The translations under genes and the position numbers were made by a program. From Sedimentibacter acidaminivorans (GTDB lineage Bacteria > Bacillota > Clostridia > Tissierellales > Sedimentibacteraceae), in assembly GCF_017873955.1 (NCBI RefSeq), contig NZ_JAGGKS010000002.1, positions 422,924-486,923 of the forward strand: DNA of 64,000 nucleotides, written 5' to 3'. A model generated the notes under the pieces. It saw only the letters and a list, made by a program, of their open reading frames with translations. It searched no databases and was not told the DNA's origin. This document shows, in pieces, positions 55,210-64,000 of this stretch (within the stretch, counting starts at the first letter, position 1; each line of letters starts with the position of its first letter).

Positions 55210-55890
55210 TTATATTATACCAAACATAATGAAGCCTATTGTATTAATTGATAAATTTGCGCACATATGAACGATCCAAGAATTATATATATTTTTATAT
55301 TTTAAATTTAACCAATTGAAAAATAGCCCTGTTACAAATAATCCAATAATAAAAATTATATATATTATTACATTAAACCAATTTGCTAATATTGATACAT
55401 GATATACTGAAAATGCTAATGCGCTTAAGAAGAATGAATATACTATTGATGTGCTTTTACTTAATGTTAAAAAACCAAATCCTCTAAAAAACAACTCTTC
55501 TAGCATGGAGTTAATAAATGAAATATAAAATGCTACAACGATAAAATTATCTTTATTAACATTTAAATTATTATCAAGTTGCATTGTAATATTATCTAAA
55601 TCAATAAATTCTTTAATAATAAAATAAACTATCAAAATAAAAAAATAAACTCCAAGCCCCAATGCAACTGAAATAAATATTTGTTTTTTATCTCTAACTA
55701 TAAAATATTCCTTAAATTTAAAATTTTTGTCTATTGCACAATAAAACATTGGAAGACCTGCAAATAGTAATATCTTATATACTGATTTAAGTATGTAAGC
55801 AGGCTTAATATAAGTTTCTATTATAAACATCGATATGCATGCAAATATCAAAATAGCTGTTATTACTATATTTTTAATGTTTTTATTCAT
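55210..55890 (-). CDS. CPBP family intramembrane metalloprotease
   Basis: A 226-residue, very hydrophobic protein with about seven membrane helices. The EELFFRGFGF motif and a later histidine segment (FSVYHVSIL) are the CPBP/CAAX-protease (Abi) site residues. Members process prenylated or small peptides; some give bacteriocin immunity. ATG 55890 follows AGGTG at a good distance; the GTG at 55896 is too close to it. No bacteriocin gene is visible nearby. Confidence 0.88.
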   Translation of the reverse strand: MNKNIKNIVITAILIFACISMFIIETYIKPAYILKSVYKILLFAGLPMFYCAIDKNFKFKEYFIVRDKKQIFISVALGLGVYFFILIVYFIIKEFIDLDNITMQLDNNLNVNKDNFIVVAFYISFINSMLEELFFRGFGFLTLSKSTSIVYSFFLSALAFSVYHVSILANWFNVIIYIIFIIGLFVTGLFFNWLNLKYKNIYNSWIVHMCANLSINTIGFIMFGII

Positions 55891-55940
55891 ATTCACTTCA
55901 CCTAATTAAATTATTTTGTTCATATATATTTTTATGTTTA

Positions 55941-56960
55941 TCAAATAATGCTTATTAGATTGCCAGTTAGATATAATAAATAAATAGCAATCATTAATAT
56001 CCCTTCCTTCTTACTAATTTCATTTTTATTTTTATTGTAAGCAAAGTATCCATATACAGCTAATACTATTATTAAAACTGGAATATGAATGTTATAAAAA
56101 TTATTTACAACTATTATTCCACCTGGTGATAGTGCAAGTGATGCACCAAGAACAAATAAGATATTCAATATATTTGCTCCCATAACATTTCCTAATGCCA
56201 ATCCTCCATGGTTGCTTTTTACCGCCGAAATAGTTGTGCTGATTTCTGGAACACTTGTTCCAAAAGCAATAATTGTTGATGAAATAACTATATCAGATAT
56301 TCCTATTCTTTTAGCTATTACTTCTGCGGAATCAACTAAAGAAGTAGCACTAAGAGCTATGATAATAGCAGATAAAAATATTTTAATAAATGTAATGAAA
56401 ATTTTACTATTATTTTTATCTTTTTTCAGTTCTTCATAATACTCAGCATCTACACTTGATTTTTTTGTTTTATCTTCTTGCCTAATTAAAATAAAAATAT
56501 AAACAGGAATTAAAATTAAAAAAACAACTCCTAGCCATTGAGGCAACAGCCCACTATCTTTACCAATTTTAGTTATTAAAGTTGGTAAAACTAACAATGA
56601 TACTACAAATATTAACAAACTAAGCTTTCTTGATGTTTCTTTACTTACTGGAATTTTACCAAATAATGCTCCAGCTCCTAAAACTAAACTTGTATTTGTT
56701 ATTGTGGAACCCACTGCATTTCCAATGGCAAATCCACCACCTCCTTGAAGAGAGGCTATAACAGATGATGAAAGTTCTGGTAATGTAGTTCCCAATGATA
56801 CTATAGTTGCTCCTATTATCATTTCTGGAAGACCCCATATTTCCGAAAGAACAACTGCATTTTCTACTAAAATATCTGTTGTTTTCAATATAACTATCAA
56901 TGATAGAACAAAAATACCTGTTACAAAAAAAATATTTATTTGCGTAAAAATTTCCTGCAT
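55941..56960 (-). CDS. Sodium/calcium exchanger family antiporter
   Basis: A 339-residue inner-membrane protein of the YrbG/CaxA type with two inverted halves, each holding the exchange motif: GATIVSLGTTLPELSSS and STIIAFGTSVPEISTT, with GNAVGSTITN and GNVMGANILN following. It exports calcium or another cation in exchange for sodium or protons. ATG 56960 is chosen (AAGGAG upstream, somewhat distant); a longer frame to 56987 would start with TTG. Confidence 0.92.
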   Translation of the reverse strand: MQEIFTQINIFFVTGIFVLSLIVILKTTDILVENAVVLSEIWGLPEMIIGATIVSLGTTLPELSSSVIASLQGGGGFAIGNAVGSTITNTSLVLGAGALFGKIPVSKETSRKLSLLIFVVSLLVLPTLITKIGKDSGLLPQWLGVVFLILIPVYIFILIRQEDKTKKSSVDAEYYEELKKDKNNSKIFITFIKIFLSAIIIALSATSLVDSAEVIAKRIGISDIVISSTIIAFGTSVPEISTTISAVKSNHGGLALGNVMGANILNILFVLGASLALSPGGIIVVNNFYNIHIPVLIIVLAVYGYFAYNKNKNEISKKEGILMIAIYLLYLTGNLISII

Positions 56961-57055
56961 TTTTATTATTATTCTCCTTAAATACAAATATTATATATAT
57001 TTACCTTATTATACACAATTTTCTACAAAAAAACATAGTTAAGTTTTTTTGTAAT

Positions 57056-57116
57056 AAAAAAGATTCACCTGCAGATGAATTTCTGTTAATAATTCAAATC
57101 CAGGTGAATCTTTTTT
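57056..57116. terminator. Bidirectional hairpin terminator
   Basis: AAAAAAGATTCACCTG (57056-57071) pairs perfectly with CAGGTGAATCTTTTTT (57101-57116). It ends the FMN-binding protein gene on the minus strand, just before the antiporter gene. Confidence 0.88.
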
Positions 57117-57119
57117 TTA

Positions 57120-57521
57120 TTAAAATTCCTCAATTATTACATTATCATCATTATGCATATGCAACATACATTTTCCATGGGGCAAGGAAAATACTTTCAT
57201 CTTATCAATATTAGAATCACTGAATATATTTTTAGCAAATTTACTCTTTTCTAGTATTTTAATTTTATCATCCTTATTTTCACTAAATTCGATACTACCT
57301 TTAACTTTAACATAGTTATAATTTGAATCAGTAGCACAAAAACATATATTAGGATTTTGTTTTAACTGATTTGTTAACTCCTCTTCTGCTGATGAATAAA
57401 AAAACATCCCTTTATCATCATGAAAAACTAATTCAAATGGTCTTGTATCAGGTTTTTCATTACTACATGTAGCTAAATTTCCAAATTTATTTTGATTTAT
57501 AAATTCAATTATTTTATTCAT
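57120..57521 (-). CDS. Pyridoxamine 5'-phosphate oxidase family (FMN-binding split barrel) protein
   Basis: A 133-residue split-barrel protein: FGNLATCSNEKPDTRPFELV, MFFYSSAEEELTNQLKQNPN and CFCATDSNYNYVKVKGSIEF match the small PNPOx-like group that binds FMN or F420. It lacks the C-terminal dimerisation part of true PdxH, so it is not the pyridoxal enzyme. TAAGGAG precedes the ATG. It is alone, with its own terminator; function unknown, perhaps flavin-dependent reduction. Confidence 0.85.
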   Translation of the reverse strand: MNKIIEFINQNKFGNLATCSNEKPDTRPFELVFHDDKGMFFYSSAEEELTNQLKQNPNICFCATDSNYNYVKVKGSIEFSENKDDKIKILEKSKFAKNIFSDSNIDKMKVFSLPHGKCMLHMHNDDNVIIEEF

Positions 57522-57706
57522 TATATACTTATACTCCTTAAAAATAGTTTCTTAATTTATTATTTGATTTTTGTCTTTAATTATTCTCAAGTTTAAAAAC
57601 TATTGTATTTATTTTCAAAATGAACTATAAATTTATTGTTACAAATTTGTTATAACTGAATATATTAGTATATGAATTTCAAATAAAACAAAAGGAAGTG
57701 TTAAAA

Positions 57707-59026
57707 TTGTATTATTGGGATTATATATATTCAAGAGATAAAAATTGTATTATAAGTCTTGATACTTCACCTAAAAAGTTTAATAAAATGCCAAAAGGAT
57801 ATTTAGATATAAAAATATTTACATCAGATGGGACCCCTATAAAAAATGCATATATAAAAATATCCGCGCCTGATGAATTCAATGAATTTATAATAAACAT
57901 TAATGCATTGGGGTATTACCCAACTAAAATAAACAACGTACAATTTCGTCCTGGTTCACTATGCACATTAAACGTCAATTTAAATCCCATACCATTAAAA
58001 AATCAAGTATTAAATCATGATCAAATAATAAATTTGCCAAAATACGAAAGTGTACAAAATATTCAAAATATATTGGAATTACAGCAAGATGAAGTAAGGA
58101 ATCTATCATTTTCATTAGGCGTTGATAGTCCAGAAGATACACTGATTTACTTGTATGCAAAAAAGTTTACTGACGAGGTATACAGGTTAAGTGATGGAAA
58201 AATTAAAATAGAAATATTTACTGACGCAAAATTGGGAGCTGATCGCGAAATGATTAAATCTATAATTCAAGATGGCTATCCAGATTTTATAGTTCAAACT
58301 ACTGCTCCACAAGTTGATTTTGTACCTAAATTGTCTGTATTTGACATGCCAATGGTTTACTCTGATGTTAATAATTTAAGAAATACAATCAGAAATGATG
58401 TATTTTTTCAGAAAATAAGCAATGCATACAGCGATTCTGGTTATAAGCTGCTTGGTCTATCAGACATATTGTTCAGGCAAATGACTTCAAATAAACCAAT
58501 TCAAAACATAGATGATTTCAATGAAATTAAAATCAGAACAATACAAAACCCCAATCACATAGCTTTCTGGGAATCTCTTGGCGCAACAGTAATACCACTG
58601 CCTGTTAGCGAAATATACCCAAGTTTGAAATTTGGATATATAGATTCCGAGGAAAATTCATATGAAGTTATAGCTGGTTTTAAATTATATGAAGTACAAG
58701 ATTATCTTATAAACACAAAACATCTGCCACATATAATTTCTCTAATAACGAGCAACAACCTTTACAATAGTTTATCCACAGCCGAAAAGGCGATAATTGA
58801 TGAAGCTGCAACTATTGCAACATTGTATACATGTAGAATGGCAATTGAACGCTTTGAAGAAAGGGAACAAATACTCATTGACAACGGTATGACTATAATA
58901 GATTTGCCAGAAGAAACAAAACAAGCAATGAAGTCAGCCGCTTTACCATTATATGAAAAAATTCGTGAAATAATTGGAGATGACGCTTTAGTAGATACTT
59001 ATTTTCAAAACAGTAATTTCATTTAA
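57707..59026 (+). CDS. Cytoplasmic-looking TRAP (DctP-type) binding domain with N-terminal beta domain
   Basis: A 439-residue protein. Residues 1 to about 105 contain a beta-sandwich like carboxypeptidase-regulatory domains (GYLDIKIFTSDGTPIKNAYI, NALGYYPTKINNV). From about 130 on it is a DctP-type solute-binding domain (TLIYLYAKKFTDEVYRLSDG, KLGADREMIKS, FDMPMVYSD, KIRTIQNPNHIAFWESLGA, FGYIDSEENS). No signal peptide or lipobox exists, and no DctQ/DctM permease genes are near. TTG 57707 is chosen since AAAGGAAG is eight bases before; GTG 57698 is too close. It may sense a ligand inside the cell or be delivered to spores or the surface by another route. Confidence 0.75.
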   Translation: MYYWDYIYSRDKNCIISLDTSPKKFNKMPKGYLDIKIFTSDGTPIKNAYIKISAPDEFNEFIININALGYYPTKINNVQFRPGSLCTLNVNLNPIPLKNQVLNHDQIINLPKYESVQNIQNILELQQDEVRNLSFSLGVDSPEDTLIYLYAKKFTDEVYRLSDGKIKIEIFTDAKLGADREMIKSIIQDGYPDFIVQTTAPQVDFVPKLSVFDMPMVYSDVNNLRNTIRNDVFFQKISNAYSDSGYKLLGLSDILFRQMTSNKPIQNIDDFNEIKIRTIQNPNHIAFWESLGATVIPLPVSEIYPSLKFGYIDSEENSYEVIAGFKLYEVQDYLINTKHLPHIISLITSNNLYNSLSTAEKAIIDEAATIATLYTCRMAIERFEEREQILIDNGMTIIDLPEETKQAMKSAALPLYEKIREIIGDDALVDTYFQNSNFI

Positions 59027-59082
59027 GGCTTGTTATTTTTATATATAATTTCATACCCTTAATATTAACTTTTTTATTTTAT

Positions 59083-59130
59083 ATAAAAATACTATACAAA
59101 TATAAAGAGATAATTGCATAGTATTTTTAT
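59083..59130. terminator. AT-rich bidirectional hairpin
   Basis: ATAAAAATACTAT (59083-59095) pairs with ATAGTATTTTTAT (59118-59130). It sits between two convergent genes (TRAP-like protein and sigma54 activator) and probably ends both. Confidence 0.65.
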
Positions 59131-59162
59131 ACTTAAATAAATTATATTACATGATTAATATT

Positions 59163-61139
59163 TTATTTGCTAATCTGGCATCCTTTTCTTCCTACTGAAA
59201 CAACAATATTTCCATTGTCTTCAAGACGTTTTATAATAATTCTAATTTCTTTTTCTGAAATTTTGTAATAGGTTTTGCAAAACTCTTCATATATTGAACG
59301 TCTACCAGTTCCTAACCCTTTTTTTGCCCTTGATTCAATTATTCCCAACACAATCTTTTCAATATCCTCAAAGGTGTTATAGGATAAACTCTCTTTTTTT
59401 TTAAAATAGTTTGGTAAATTTTCTACTTTAAGTGAATCGTTTGACACTTTTAACATATATTCTATTGTATTTTTAAGCTCTCTAACATTTCCGTGCCAAT
59501 TATAGTCTTGACAAAATTTAAAAAAACTATAATCTATACTTCTTCTATCTCCAAATATATCAAGAAAATAATTAATTAGATATTCTATATCACTTTTATG
59601 TTCTCTCAATGGTGGTAAATTAACTTGAAATACATTAAGCCTATAAAACAGATCGTTTCTAAATGTACCTTGTTCTACCATTTCAAACAAATCTTTATTT
59701 GAAGCTGCAATAATTCTAACGTCTACGTTAATTATTGAATCTCCGCCTATTTTCATAATTTCATTTTCTTGCAAGGCTCTTAATAATCTTGCCTGTAAAT
59801 TCAAAGGTATTTCTCCTATTTCATCTAAAAAAAGTGTACCATGATTTGCCTTCTCAAAAACACCCATTTTTCCACCTTTTCTAGCACCTGTAAAGGCACC
59901 TTCTTCATAACCGAACAATTCTGATTCTAGAAGATTTTCTGGTAAGGTAGCACAATTAATAGCTATAAATGGTCTGTTTTTTCTATCAGAAAAATTATGT
60001 ATAGCACCTGCAAATAACTCTTTGCCTGTTCCGCTTTCTCCCAATAACAAAACTGTAGAAGAAGAATGTGCGATTTTCTTACTAATATTTATTGCATCCA
60101 TAAGTTTTGGATGTGAACCTTTAATGCTATCAAAGCTATATTTAGAATAATATCCCTTTCCTACTAATTTATCATGTAGTTTTTGCTGATTTATTAATAG
60201 CTCGCTATAATATTTTAATATTATCAATTTACCAAAATAAACCTCATCATAAATAACCTTCTTCATTGTAACAATAAGTTTCTTGTTGCTAAAATCAATA
60301 ATTTCATCATGTATTTCGTCTTTTTTTAACAATACATTTAAAATAGTATCTCTTTCTAATAAATTTTTTAAATAATCTTGTTCTATATATTCCTTGCTAA
60401 TATTTAATATTTGTGATGCCTTATTGTTTGATAACAATATAAGTCCTTTTTCATCACATAAAATAATACCATTATCGAATTCATTTAATACTACATCTAG
60501 TTGACCTGCAAGCATTTTTTTATCATATAAAGTACTATTAAGACCCTTCCAAAATGTAGGTACTTTTAAAGAATATTTTTTTATGATTTTTTCGGAAAGT
60601 TTTTTTTCTATATTTAAATAAGCTATAATATCCAAAACTGTAGATAAATCAAATACCCTATTTCCAATATTTATAACCTCTGCATCTATATTTGGCATAC
60701 ATTCAAACTCGTTAGGTGTAATAATATAATCAACGTTTTTAATATTTGATGCACCCTCATAATATGGAAGTAGTTTCATGTTTTTTATTCCAAGGCTATA
60801 CAATGTTGCAAGAGTTTCATTAGCCATAAAACTGTTAATATTAACTATATAAGCACTTTTATCAGAATCAATTTTTCTAAGTTTTTCTACTGATTGCTTT
60901 GAAATTGTACGCTTCATCATTAATATAGGGGCACTGCACTTGATGTATTCTATCATTTCAATTAGAATACTAGGATCAGTGTACAGAATTAAATCTGTCT
61001 CGTATATAAAAGGCTTGTTTATCATATTTGGAGTGAAATAGTCAACTTCAACTGTATTTTCAAAAATATATTTAAGCTCCTCTAAAAAATAATTCCCTAT
61101 CTTATCTTCGATAACCAAAACAGCAATTCTCTTTTTCAA
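59163..61139 (-). CDS. Sigma54-dependent transcriptional activator (NtrC family)
   Basis: A 658-residue protein. The N-terminal ~190 residues are a PrpR-like or unknown sensor, followed by a PAS domain (residues about 215-300). The AAA+ domain has Walker A GESGTGKEL, the sigma54-contacting GAFTGA loop, Walker B TLFLDEIGEIP and the arginine-finger region DLFYRLNVFQV. The C-terminus is not the usual Fis helix-turn-helix but a winged-helix-like region (SIYEEFCKTYYKISEKEIRI). TTG 61139 is chosen because GGGAG lies eight bases upstream. It is divergent from a glutamine synthetase gene with a sigma54 promoter, so it most likely activates that gene. Confidence 0.9.
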   Translation of the reverse strand: MKKRIAVLVIEDKIGNYFLEELKYIFENTVEVDYFTPNMINKPFIYETDLILYTDPSILIEMIEYIKCSAPILMMKRTISKQSVEKLRKIDSDKSAYIVNINSFMANETLATLYSLGIKNMKLLPYYEGASNIKNVDYIITPNEFECMPNIDAEVINIGNRVFDLSTVLDIIAYLNIEKKLSEKIIKKYSLKVPTFWKGLNSTLYDKKMLAGQLDVVLNEFDNGIILCDEKGLILLSNNKASQILNISKEYIEQDYLKNLLERDTILNVLLKKDEIHDEIIDFSNKKLIVTMKKVIYDEVYFGKLIILKYYSELLINQQKLHDKLVGKGYYSKYSFDSIKGSHPKLMDAINISKKIAHSSSTVLLLGESGTGKELFAGAIHNFSDRKNRPFIAINCATLPENLLESELFGYEEGAFTGARKGGKMGVFEKANHGTLFLDEIGEIPLNLQARLLRALQENEIMKIGGDSIINVDVRIIAASNKDLFEMVEQGTFRNDLFYRLNVFQVNLPPLREHKSDIEYLINYFLDIFGDRRSIDYSFFKFCQDYNWHGNVRELKNTIEYMLKVSNDSLKVENLPNYFKKKESLSYNTFEDIEKIVLGIIESRAKKGLGTGRRSIYEEFCKTYYKISEKEIRIIIKRLEDNGNIVVSVGRKGCQISK

Positions 61140-61226
61140 TAAAACCACTCCCTAATAAATTAATAAATTTGCGTGTGAACACTTGAATCTCCCCTACTGT
61201 TATATATTGTAGCATATTCCTCAATT

Positions 61227-61266
61227 AATGGGAACAAAATAGTTTGTAATTTGTTTAATTCCCATT
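61227..61266. promoter_or_regulatory. Inverted repeat upstream of the sigma54 promoter, candidate activator site
   Basis: AATGGGAA (61227-61234) and TTCCCATT (61259-61266), with ACAAA and TTTGT nested inside. It is about 90-130 bases before the -24/-12 promoter, the normal distance for an enhancer-binding protein. Confidence 0.5.
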
Positions 61267-61355
61267 TCTATTTTTATATTTAGTAAAATTAAAAATCATA
61301 TACTCAACAAACATTAGAATACTAACGAATTTAAATTTGCATAAAAATATTTAGT

Positions 61356-61372
61356 TTGGCACAATACTTGCT
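61356..61372 (+). promoter_or_regulatory. Sigma54 (-24/-12) promoter of glutamine synthetase
   Basis: TTGGCACAATACTTGCT matches the consensus TGGCAC-N5-TTGCT without a mismatch at conserved positions. The start codon of the glutamine synthetase lies 56 bases downstream. Confidence 0.9.
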
Positions 61373-61427
61373 CATTAAAATCATAAAACAATTTAAAAAC
61401 ATTTAATATAAAACAACGGAGGCTAAT

Positions 61428-62858
61428 ATGTTCAAAGATTATCTAGAGGTAAAAAATTATATTTCAGAAAACAATATTAAAATAATTGATTTTAAAATTG
61501 TTGATATGAGTGGAAGATGGCATCACCTTACTATTCCTGCAACAAGATTTAATGAGAGCATACTAAAAGATGGTATCGGGTTTGATGCATCAAGTTATGG
61601 ATTCTTAAAGGTAGAAAAATCAGATATGGTATTTATACCAGACATATCTACATCTTTTATTGTTCCATTTTCAAAAATACCTACTTTAACAATGATAGGA
61701 AACATATATGCAATAAAAGAAAATAGAGAAAGATTTGAAGATGATCCAAGATATTTAATTGAAAAGGCAAAAAAACTATTAGTGGACAAAAATATTGCTG
61801 ACACGGCCCTCCTTGGCCCTGAATTTGAATTTTATATTTTAGATCAAGTATCAGTAAAGAATGATATTAATCATATGGAAGTATTTATTGATTCTAAGCA
61901 AGGGGAATGGAATTCTAGTAGTTTAGATAGCAGCAACAAAGGTTATACTCTTAGAAACTCAAATTGTTATCATTTAGATAAACCATTTGATGCAAGTTCT
62001 GATTTTAGGGATATGGTTACTTTATATCTTGAAGAAAACAATATTCCAATAAAATATCATCATTGTGAAAATGGTGGACCTGGACAAGTGGAAATAGAAG
62101 TATGTCATGGGGACATTAGCGAAATGGCAGATAGAACTATGAAACTTAAATACATACTGAGAAGTTACGCAGCTCTTCAAGATAAAACGGTTACTTTTAT
62201 GCCTAAACCATTTGTTGGCGAATGTGGTAGTGGATTTCATATTCATATACATTTGTTTAAAGATGGCGAACCTTTATTCTATGATGAAAATGGATATTCA
62301 AAACTAAGTAAAACAGCATTATATGCAATTGGTGGAATATTGAAACATTCACCTGCTTTAATGCCTTTCACAAACCCTAGCACTAATTCATACAAAAGAT
62401 TAATACCTGGATTTGAAGCACCTGTAAGTTTATGTTTTGCAACAGCAAATAGAAGTGCAGTAATTAGGATACCAGATTATGCGACTAGCCCAATGGAAAA
62501 GAGATTTGAAGTAAGATTCCCTGATGCTACTTGTAATCCATATTATGCATATTCAGCAGTGTTAATGGCTGTAATTGACGGCATAGAAAATGAAATAGAC
62601 CCAGTTAAAGAAGGCTTTGGACCATTTGACTTCAATTTATACAATCTTAACGATGAACAAAAATCATTAATAAAAGCTCTCCCTACTAATCCAATTGAAG
62701 CAGCTGATGCTTTAGAAAATGACCATGAGTTTTTATTAAAAGGAAATGTATTTAGCAAAAACATAATAATGAGTCAAATAAACAAAATTAAAAAAGATTA
62801 CTATAAAATAAATGAAATGCCTCATCCAGAAGAGTTTAAAATGTACTATAATTTATAA
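61428..62858 (+). CDS. glnA: Glutamine synthetase
   Basis: A 476-residue type I enzyme. An N-terminal beta-grasp domain (IIDFKIVDMSGRWHHLTIPA, DGIGFDASSYGF) is followed by the catalytic domain: GPEFEFYIL, GGPGQVEIEV, FVGECGSGFHIHIHL, NPSTNSYKRLIPGFEAP and NRSAVIRIP, which hold the metal, glutamate and ATP residues. It makes glutamine from glutamate and ammonia with ATP. CGGAGG precedes the ATG. Control by sigma54 and the divergent activator is strongly suggested; related glutamine synthetase-like enzymes can use other amines, so a specialised role is possible. Confidence 0.9.
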   Translation: MFKDYLEVKNYISENNIKIIDFKIVDMSGRWHHLTIPATRFNESILKDGIGFDASSYGFLKVEKSDMVFIPDISTSFIVPFSKIPTLTMIGNIYAIKENRERFEDDPRYLIEKAKKLLVDKNIADTALLGPEFEFYILDQVSVKNDINHMEVFIDSKQGEWNSSSLDSSNKGYTLRNSNCYHLDKPFDASSDFRDMVTLYLEENNIPIKYHHCENGGPGQVEIEVCHGDISEMADRTMKLKYILRSYAALQDKTVTFMPKPFVGECGSGFHIHIHLFKDGEPLFYDENGYSKLSKTALYAIGGILKHSPALMPFTNPSTNSYKRLIPGFEAPVSLCFATANRSAVIRIPDYATSPMEKRFEVRFPDATCNPYYAYSAVLMAVIDGIENEIDPVKEGFGPFDFNLYNLNDEQKSLIKALPTNPIEAADALENDHEFLLKGNVFSKNIIMSQINKIKKDYYKINEMPHPEEFKMYYNL

Positions 62859-62886
62859 TCCGAATAAAATATGAACACCAAACACT

Positions 62887-62910
62887 ACAAGCAGCCACAT
62901 GGCTGCTTGT
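62887..62910. terminator. Hairpin terminator after glnA
   Basis: Perfect palindrome ACAAGCAGCC-ACAT-GGCTGCTTGT, then a T-rich tract on the plus strand. It ends the glutamine synthetase transcript. Confidence 0.85.
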
Positions 62911-62957
62911 TCATTAAGTTTTTCTGTTTTTTTATATTTGCACTAAAGTACTATTTT

Positions 62958-63905
62958 TTATAAAAGTGTTTTGTCTGGTGTAACAAGTATTTTTACATGT
63001 TTTTTCTTCTCTGGTCCAGTTAAAGCTCCAAATCCTTCTTTTACAATATCATCTAAGGCTATTTTCTTTGTTACATATCCTTCTGCTTTTACTCTGCCAT
63101 CACTCATTTGAGCAATTGTAGCTGGAAATTCATGTCTGTAAGCTATTGTTCCAACTATTTTCTTTTCACTAAATACTAAAGCATTTGGATTAAAGCTTGT
63201 TTCTTTTTCCCAAATACTAGTTATAACCATAGTCCCCTCAAATTTCAGACTATCAAGTCCTATATTAAAACCAATTTGAGCTCCCGTTGTTTCGAAAGAT
63301 GCATCTACCCCTATGCCACCTGTTAATTTTTTCACTTCTTCAACTACATTAACTTCATTAGGATCAAGAACTACATCTGCTCCAGCTCTTTTTGCATACT
63401 CTTGTCTTACAGATTTTCTTTGTAACACTATAACTAATTTTGCACCCGCTGCTTTTAAACACTCTATTGTTGCAAGCCCTATAGGTCCTGAACCTAATAC
63501 TAATGCAGTATTTCCTGTCATGAACTTTGCCATTCTTATAGAATGCAATGCAACCGCCATTGGTTCAACCAAAGCTCCATTTTCATATGTCATTTCATCT
63601 GGCATCTTATGAACGAATTCAGCTGGAAATACTGTATATTCAGCAAATCCCCCGCCTCCTCCACAAAGACCATGGAATCCTAAAGATGAACAAAGATTAT
63701 ATTTTCCTTCTCTACAGGCATCACACTTACCACAAGCTACTATTGGTTCAACTATTACTCTATCCCCTACATTAAAATTTGAAACTCCTTCTCCTATTTC
63801 AACTATTTCACCTGAAAACTCGTGTCCTAAAACTACTGGTGCAACATCTCCACTTATTGGATGTGGCTGTCCCACAGGGATAAATATTGGTCCTCCTAAA
63901 TATTC
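62958..63905 (-). pseudogene. Zinc-dependent alcohol dehydrogenase, N-terminus missing
   Basis: A medium-chain dehydrogenase: VVLGHEFSGEIVEIGEGV, the structural zinc cysteines (CGKCDACREGKYNLC), and the NAD site LGSGPIGLATIE. The family match starts at EYLGGPIFIPVG (63905) and should be preceded by about 45 residues with the catalytic zinc cysteine (CGICGSD type). Instead the DNA upstream is unrelated and has an in-frame stop (63932-63930). The GTG at 63875 is not a plausible true start. Likely 2,3-butanediol or sorbitol dehydrogenase type, broken by insertion or rearrangement; the missing part could lie beyond the right edge. Confidence 0.8.
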
Positions 63906-64000
63906 AATAGTCTCTCGGAATACTCCGAGTTAGTCGGTGCAAGGTTTTACCTTGTCACCCTTTTTTTACTTCCTCCTATTTTGCAATAGGATTTTTTATT
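63906..64000. other. Structured non-coding DNA abutting the broken dehydrogenase
   Basis: Three hairpins in 80 bases: CTCGGA-ATAC-TCCGAG (63914-63929); GGTGCAAGGT-TTT-ACCTTG-T-CACC (63936-63959) followed by a plus-strand T run; and TCCTATT-TTGC-AATAGGA (63974-63991) followed by TTTTTT. The last two look like plus-strand terminators. The stretch may be the end of a mobile element or intron that continues outside the window. Confidence 0.5.

Noticed and set aside
1..64000. CRISPR arrays, tRNA or rRNA genes, intact insertion sequences
   Set aside because: No regularly spaced repeats, cloverleaf or rRNA signatures, and no transposase or integrase motif was found on reading both strands. Weakly conserved elements could have been missed.

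Overview
The window is AT-rich DNA (roughly 70% A+T by eye) with strong GGAGG-type ribosome binding sites, some TTG/GTG starts, lipoprotein-type binding proteins and Clostridia-style families (DUF3781, DUF4003, YolD, DUF1848, DUF5131). It most likely comes from an anaerobic low-GC Firmicute of class Clostridia. No rRNA, tRNA, CRISPR array or intact transposase was seen.

Layout. 0-6 kb: accessory, partly decayed genes: Fic protein, a frameshifted LytTR regulator, an iron-sulfur-type flavoprotein, DUF5131, an AAA ATPase, YolD, and a Y-family DNA polymerase gene reduced to its two ends by an internal deletion. 6.4-13.5 kb: an M20 amidohydrolase facing a complete oligopeptide ABC operon (dppABCDF-like). 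13.6-18.9 kb: small stand-alone genes and gene fragments (DUF3781, DUF4003 remnant, riboflavin kinase with a coupled leader ORF, DUF3841, esterase remnant, YciI, GNAT, HAD phosphatase), with a 232-bp direct repeat 4 kb apart that carries a 20-bp-stem palindrome. 18.9-25.4 kb: a coiled-coil protein, a broken nuclease domain, and a tight TPR / Rsm22-like methyltransferase / DUF1848 operon, followed by a broken copy of the HAD gene 5' end. 26.0-44.1 kb: a large defence island. It encodes an SspABCD-type DNA phosphorothioation module (PAPS-reductase-like SspD, DUF4007 SspB, large ATPase SspC, cysteine desulfurase SspA), an SspE-like DUF262/HNH effector, then a PLD-helicase, a small protein, a DndD-like ATPase and an unknown 163-aa protein that look like a second effector module. 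A DUF3427 PLD-helicase lies just upstream. 45-53 kb: nitrilase-family hydrolase, a second five-gene oligopeptide ABC operon and a PHP phosphoesterase. 53-57.5 kb: a short promoter-terminator RNA unit, a secreted CAP protein, glycerate kinase, CPBP protease, cation antiporter and an FMN-binding protein. 57.7-64 kb: an orphan TRAP-type binding domain lacking a signal peptide, a sigma54 activator divergent from a glutamine synthetase with an excellent -24/-12 promoter, and a 5'-truncated zinc alcohol dehydrogenase joined to structured non-coding DNA at the window edge.

How the parts work together. The island would mark host DNA with sulfur (desulfurase feeding the sulfur-transfer enzyme, with nickase and ATPase) and restrict phage through SspE and possibly a second module. 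The two peptide importers each lie next to an amide/peptide hydrolase gene, which suggests scavenging of peptides or acylated amino acids. The sigma54 pair suggests dedicated nitrogen control.
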